A stretch of DNA of 64,000 bases from Agelaius tricolor (lineage: Eukaryota; Chordata; Aves; Passeriformes; Icteridae). The translations under genes were made by a program, and so were the position numbers. The DNA lies in contig JALJCS010000018.1 of the NCBI GenBank assembly GCA_023055355.1, positions 1,674,001-1,738,000 on the forward strand, read 5' to 3'. Shown in pieces: positions 58,911-64,000 of this stretch; position 1 is the first letter of the stretch, and the number at the start of each line of letters is the position of its first letter. Below the pieces are notes generated by a model. That model had not been told where the DNA came from and searched no databases. It was given only the letters and a program-made list of their open reading frames with translations.

Positions 58911-59235
58911 AGATGGAGCCCCACAAGTAAGACAGGCAGATGCTTCCCACGCCCTGCCCACAGACACTGGGGCTCCCCTGACTCCAGGCTGGGGCTGGGC
59001 TGGATGGCCCCGCTCAGGGACACGGTGCCCGCGGGGGGCCTGCATTGTGGTGGCACAAGCACCAGCCCCGGCCTGCCCTGCGCTTGCCTGGGGCCACGCC
59101 AGCCCTGCCAGCCCCGTCCCAGCCCCTGCGGCCCAGCTCCCAGCCCTGCTGGGCCCAGTGCTGGCAGCTGAGTCCACCTCTGCTGCTTCCTTTCTTCCAG
59201 GACTGATGCAGATGATGGCACACATGCCACGCCTT

Positions 59236-59434
59236 TGTAAATATGTTGGAAAGTTTAGAAGTTTCTTGTAAATACGTTCAGTTCGTTCAAAGTTCTCTGT
59301 AAATACGTTTTGAAGATTGTTATTCCATCGGATCCCATGTAAATATGTTCTGTACACTGCTGTTGTTGCAATAAAGATTGTTACAAAGAAACCTGTTCTA
59401 TAAATCCTAGATTTGCCGATCTTCGGCAAATAAA
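59236..59434 (+). promoter_or_regulatory. 3' UTR Pumilio-type elements, hairpin and poly(A) signals (unit 17)
   Basis: TGTAAATA at 59236, 59267, 59298 and 59338; AATAAA at 59370 and 59429. Confidence 0.7.
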
Positions 59435-60128
59435 TACTGTTTCTTTTAAAACCTGACTTCCCTTGCCATTCCTTTGGGCACAGACAGCCTTTGCACGCTT
59501 GTGGCTTCCACTTGTTCCGGGTTCCCGGGGCTGCAGGTCCCTGGGGGTCCTGGCACGGCCACCCTGGTGCTGGGAGTCCCTGCGCACAGGGGCTCCCACT
59601 GACACCACTCCTGGCACTGGGCACTGCTGCTCTTCCTGGCCTGGGGCACAGCGGTGTCCCCAAGAGCTCAGCTGTCTCCAGCTCTCACACAGGGGGCTCT
59701 CACAGCACTGGCCCCTGCAGCCATGCCACCAAAGCAGGCAGCAAACCTTCAGCCACCCTTCCTGCTGGAGCCACAGGCACTCCCGGGCCCAGAGCCCGCA
59801 GCAGGCCACAGGCTTGCAAAATCCACCTGCACGCTCTGAAGGCCACCACAGCCTTGGCAACTGGGGCACCTGGATCTGGGCTGCTGCAGGGGCTGATCTT
59901 TAAGGCTTGCAGCCTCCAAAGGCTCCGGCCTCTGCTTCCCAGCCTGCTCTGCACTGCCCTGAGCCCGGATTGTTCCAGAGACAAAAGCCAAGCCAGGGCA
60001 TCCTCACCCTGCCCGCATTCCTGCTGCTGGCAGCGGCCACTGGCCCCTGGGCCCCACTCGGGTGACAGCTGCAGGGACAGGGCAGCCTGTGCTGGGCAGG
60101 GGGCACGGGGCTTTGGGCCCTGGGCCTC

Positions 60129-60131
<3 letters not shown>

Positions 60132-60161
<30 letters not shown>
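60132..60161 (+). repeat. (CTG)10 microsatellite (unit 17)
   Basis: Ten pure triplets. Confidence 0.98.
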
Positions 60162-60162
<1 letters not shown>

Positions 60163-60902
60163 GGGCCATGGGCCCAACAGGGCCCCCAGCTCAGCCCCTG
60201 CCCGGGCAGCTGCCCCCAAAGCCCCACACTCCCCGAGCATCCCCATCACAGCTGCCAGGGGGAAATCCCACACCCTTCAGGAAACAAATTCCCCATAGGA
60301 GCTAAACCAAGACTTCCAAGGGGAAAGTCAGCACCAGCTGATGTTTACAGCACCTTTACAAAGCTGCGTGCAGGGCAGGTGAGATCTCCAGGGGCCTCTG
60401 GCAGTGCCTGCTCTGCAGGTGAGCCTGTGGGGCTGCTCCCAGTGGGACACAGCACTGGGAGCAGGCCAGCCCTACCCCCCTAACAGCTGATCCCAAGGAG
60501 CAGGCTCGCAAAGCAGTTTCAGACCACTTGCTGCAGATATTTCAAAGGACTAAATGTCATTCAAAGAAGCCACCTTGCACATTTAGTTTTGGTGTCGTGG
60601 CAGGAGAAGCCATGAAGGTGCCTCTGAATGTGCACTCAGGGCACTTCCACTGCCATCGCAAAGGGAACACGAAGGACAGGCTTCTGCTTTCAGCACTGTT
60701 GAGCTCCTCATCCAGCAAGGAAATCTCAGGAAGAGGCAGGAACAGAGTGCACCAGAGAACCTGGCCTCTACTAAAAGGCATGAATCCCACAGGCCACCCA
60801 TCCCAATGCCTTGCATGTCTCTACGTTTTCCTCCTCCTCCCATCCCTCATGCCACTTTCCCCAAAACCTCCCATTGCACAAACGGCCGAGGCATGCGCCA
60901 TT

Positions 60903-61163
60903 AGGGCATCCTTACACCATGATGCCAGCCTAGCTAAGGCCTCATTAGTTTCTGCAGAAGCTCAAATCATCTTGGACGTTGCAGTACAAGATGTCATCGC
61001 TGCAGTACAGGAAAAAGGTGTTGAGATTGCAGCAGATAAAGTCCAAAAGACAGCCCCGTGGAAGTACCTCGGCCTAAAAACCGCAGAGAGAACCATCACA
61101 CCCCAAACACTGCAAATCAAGGACAACCCAAAGACTCTGCCAGAACTCCACAGGCTCTGTGGA
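60903..61163 (+). pseudogene. ERV reverse-transcriptase fragment (unit 18)
   Basis: CT form; frame open to the TGA at 61185-61187. Confidence 0.8.
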
Positions 61164-62051
61164 AGCACTTTTGATGTCGTGGCATGAGAAGCCATGAAGT
61201 GCTCTGAAAGTGTACTCAGGGCACTTCCACTGCCATCGCAAAGGGAACAAACAGACTGGCCTCTGCTTTCAGCACTGCTGAGCTCCTCACTCAGCAATGA
61301 AATCGCAGGAAGAGGCAGGAATTGAGTGCACCGGGGAACCTGGCCTCTACTAAAAGGCATGAATCCCACAGGCCACCCAACCCAAAGCCTTGTATGTCTC
61401 TACTTTTGCCTCCTTCTCTCATCCCTCATGCCACATTCCCTATTTTCTCTGGCTGCGTACATGGCTTCTCTCTCTCCTGTCTGCAGGTTCAGCCACTCGT
61501 GTGACCCTGCAGGAACAGCCTGACCCACAGCCAAGTGGGAGAAGACTCCTCAAGGAACTGAACTGACAGGACAAGGGGGAATGGTATCAAACTGCAAGAG
61601 TTGCAAGAAATTTGATGATGGCAAGAAGTTCTTTACTCTCCGCGTGCTGGTCCCTGACACAGGGACCACGGCAGAGGGGCTGTGGATGCCCCATCCCCAG
61701 GAACATCCAAGGCCGGGAGGGACAGGGGCCGCAGCAACCTGGTGTGCTGGGAGGTTGCTCGGCTTGCAACCAGATCATCTTGCGGGTCCCTTCCAAGCCA
61801 AACCATTCAGGGATTTGATCATTCTGCCATCCCCATCTCCCACTGCGCAGCGACCCTGAACTTTCTGTGACATCACAGCTCCCAGAGGGCTCCAGGTGGA
61901 ACGTCCAGGACCTGGAAACGAGCAGAGCAGACACTCCGCCGGCTGCCGAGGGTCAGTTGCCATTCGCTCTGCGCTCTGCCCCTCAGCGCTGAGCTGCTGC
62001 TGCTGCCTGGGCTTCTCCTGACGCCTGCTCTGGAGCGCCAATCCCAGCAGG

Positions 62052-62443
62052 ATGAGCGCTGCTGTGCCACTGGAGGTACAGTGCCATTCCAGGCAGGGGG
62101 CACGCGGCTTGGGCAGGCTGCAGCCATGTGGCAATGGATGGTGTGGGACAGGAGGCCCACTGGGAGATTGTGCTGCCCCTTGCAGACTGCCAGAGACACT
62201 GTGGAGGCCATGGAAGTGGACCTGGGCCTGGATGAGGAAGAGATGATGGAGGTGGACTCCTCCTCTCCTTCCATCTCCTCCCCTGTTGAAGACATGGAAG
62301 TAGAGGAGGAGGACAACGTCGAGGAGATGGAAGTCGATGAGGAGGACGACATCGAAGAGATGGAGGTTGAGGAGGAGGACAACATCGAGGAGCCCATGGA
62401 CGTTGATGAGAAGGATGAGGAGGAGCCCATGGTCCTTGGCTGA
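62052..62443 (+). CDS. Acidic MEV-repeat protein (copy 18)
   Basis: Exons 62052-62075 and 62186-62443; introns 62076-62185 and 62460-62733. Protein unchanged; complete with its 3' UTR inside the window. Confidence 0.62.
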
Positions 62444-62768
62444 AGATGGAGCCCCACAAGTAAGACAGGCAGATGCTTCCCACGCCCTGCCCACAGACAC
62501 TGGGGCTCCCCTGACTCCAGGCTGGGGCTGGGCTGGATGGCCCCGCTCAGGGACACGGTGCCCGCGGGGGGCCTGCATTGTGGTGGCACAAGCACCAGCC
62601 CCGGCCTGCCCTGCGCTTGCCTGGGGCCACGCCAGCCCTGCCAGCCCCGTCCCAGCCCCTGCGGCCCAGCTCCCAGCCCTGCTGGGCCCAGTGCTGGCAG
62701 CTGAGTCCACCTCTGCTGCTTCCTTTCTTCCAGGACTGATGCAGATGATGGCACACATGCCACGCCTT

Positions 62769-62967
62769 TGTAAATATGTTGGAAAGTTTAGAAGTTTCTT
62801 GTAAATACGTTCAGTTCGTTCAAAGTTCTCTGTAAATACGTTTTGAAGATTGTTATTCCATCGGATCCCATGTAAATATGTTCTGTACACTGCTGTTGTT
62901 GCAATAAAGATTGTTACAAAGAAACCTGTTCTATAAATCCTAGATTTGCCGATCTTCGGCAAATAAA
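62769..62967 (+). promoter_or_regulatory. 3' UTR Pumilio-type elements, hairpin and poly(A) signals (unit 18)
   Basis: TGTAAATA at 62769, 62800, 62831 and 62871; AATAAA at 62903 and 62962. Confidence 0.7.
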
Positions 62968-63661
62968 TACTGTTTCTTTTAAAACCTGACTTCCCTTGCC
63001 ATTCCTTTGGGCACAGACAGCCTTTGCACGCTTGTGGCTTCCACTTGTTCCGGGTTCCCGGGGCTGCAGGTCCCTGGGGGTCCTGGCACGGCCACCCTGG
63101 TGCTGGGAGTCCCTGCGCACAGGGGCTCCCACTGACACCACTCCTGGCACTGGGCACTGCTGCTCTTCCTGGCCTGGGGCACAGCGGTGTCCCCAAGAGC
63201 TCAGCTGTCTCCAGCTCTCACACAGGGGGCTCTCACAGCACTGGCCCCTGCAGCCATGCCACCAAAGCAGGCAGCAAACCTTCAGCCACCCTTCCTGCTG
63301 GAGCCACAGGCACTCCCGGGCCCAGAGCCCGCAGCAGGCCACAGGCTTGCAAAATCCACCTGCACGCTCTGAAGGCCACCACAGCCTTGGCAACTGGGGC
63401 ACCTGGATCTGGGCTGCTGCAGGGGCTGATCTTTAAGGCTTGCAGCCTCCAAAGGCTCCGGCCTCTGCTTCCCAGCCTGCTCTGCACTGCCCTGAGCCCG
63501 GATTGTTCCAGAGACAAAAGCCAAGCCAGGGCATCCTCACCCTGCCCGCATTCCTGCTGCTGGCAGCGGCCACTGGCCCCTGGGCCCCACTCGGGTGACA
63601 GCTGCAGGGACAGGGCAGCCTGTGCTGGGCAGGGGGCACGGGGCTTTGGGCCCTGGGCCTC

Positions 63662-63664
<3 letters not shown>

Positions 63665-63694
<30 letters not shown>
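63665..63694 (+). repeat. (CTG)10 microsatellite (unit 18)
   Basis: Ten pure triplets. Confidence 0.98.
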
Positions 63695-63695
<1 letters not shown>

Positions 63696-64000
63696 GGGCC
63701 ATGGGCCCAACAGGGCCCCCAGCTCAGCCCCTGCCCGGGCAGCTGCCCCCAAAGCCCCACACTCCCCGAGCATCCCCATCACAGCTGCCAGGGGGAAATC
63801 CCACACCCTTCAGGAAACAAATTCCCCATAGGAGCTAAACCAAGACTTCCAAGGGGAAAGTCAGCACCAGCTGATGTTTACAGCACCTTTACAAAGCTGC
63901 GTGCAGGGCAGGTGAGATCTCCAGGGGCCTCTGGCAGTGCCTGCTCTGCAGGTGAGCCTGTGGGGCTGCTCCCAGTGGGACACAGCACTGGGAGCAGGCC

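Larger units (their letters stand above)
56995..60527 (+). repeat. Repeat unit 17 (3,533 bp)
   Basis: Offset +56680. Repeat A is 57054-57328 and B is 57636-57907. TA form, G at 57705. (CTG)10; ends CCCTAACAGC. Private G to A at 58218. Confidence 0.95.
1..64000 (+). repeat. Macrosatellite array, about 3.53-kb unit, 18 copies
   Basis: The whole window is a direct tandem array. The landmark TTGCTGCAGATATTTC recurs at 315, 3851, 7411, 10944, 14510, 18043, 21597, 25130, 28663, 32221, 35773, 39306, 42839, 46372, 49905, 53462, 56995 and 60528. The spacings are 3536, 3560, 3533, 3566, 3533, 3554, 3533, 3533, 3558, 3552, 3533 x4, 3557, 3533 and 3533. Subtracting the CTG-tract difference makes every unit exactly 3,533 bp except units 9 and 10, which carry small indels. 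Copies look well over 99% identical by eye. No unique flank, inverted copy or inserted element is seen. Each unit carries a small spliced gene, a retroviral RT fragment, a pair of direct repeats and a CTG microsatellite. The high identity implies recent amplification or continuing homogenisation by unequal exchange or gene conversion. Confidence 0.98.
60528..64000 (+). repeat. Repeat unit 18 (partial, cut by the window edge)
   Basis: Offset +60213. Repeat A is 60587-60861 and B is 61169-61440. CT form, G at 61238. (CTG)10. The last roughly 60 bp are missing, so the array continues to the right of the window. Confidence 0.95.

Noticed and set aside
1..64000. CRISPR array, ribosomal RNA array, telomere or centromeric short satellite
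   Set aside because: The repeat period is 3.5 kb with complex content, no short repeat-spacer pattern, no rRNA-like sequence and no telomeric hexamers.

Overview
The window is a single head-to-tail tandem array, and no unique flanking DNA is visible at either end. The repeat unit is 3,533 bp in its commonest form. There is a 314-bp tail of one unit at the left edge, then 17 complete units, then an eighteenth that is cut about 60 bp before its end. Copies differ by only a handful of substitutions each. Outside one suspicious patch at 31.05-33.87 kb, every difference in unit length is explained exactly by the number of CTG triplets (10 to 21) in one microsatellite per unit: length = 3,533 + 3 x (n - 10).

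The sequence looks like a vertebrate nuclear genome, most probably a bird. This rests on GT-AG introns with polypyrimidine tracts, AATAAA polyadenylation signals, CpG-decay-like variants, a fossil reverse-transcriptase segment of the betaretrovirus/ERV-K kind, and GC-rich CTG/CAG-laden DNA. The bird assignment is inference. Chromosome placement (for example a sex chromosome or other amplicon-rich chromosome) cannot be read from the window.

Layout of one unit, using unit 1 coordinates: (a) 374-648, direct repeat A; (b) 690-950, a degenerate retroviral reverse-transcriptase fragment; (c) 956-1227, direct repeat B, about 270 bp like A; (d) 1228-1838, a non-coding stretch with a good splice acceptor at 1273 and a TGACATCA (CRE-like) palindrome at 1652-1665; (e) 1839-2230, a small gene on the + strand. 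A 24-nt coding exon, a 110-nt intron and a second coding exon give a 93-residue, extremely acidic protein with four 11-residue MEV-type repeats; (f) 2247-2520, an intron in the 3' UTR; (g) 2521-2754, a terminal exon with four exact UGUAAAUA Pumilio-type elements, two AATAAA signals and a perfect 9-bp hairpin; (h) 2760-3451, GC-rich DNA without a supported gene; (i) 3452-3484, the (CTG)n tract; (j) 3485-3850, a spacer with two strong GTGAG donor-like sites. All 18 gene copies predict exactly the same protein, so this is a macrosatellite that carries a small multicopy gene.

Variant sites show local homogenisation. Units 1-2, units 3-8 and units 9-18 form spatial groups. Alternating variants indicate a two-unit (about 7.1 kb) higher-order repeat in parts of the array. 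The most interesting candidate system is the amplified acidic-protein gene with its Pumilio-element 3' UTR, coupled to a hypervariable CTG tract. I do not recognise the protein family.
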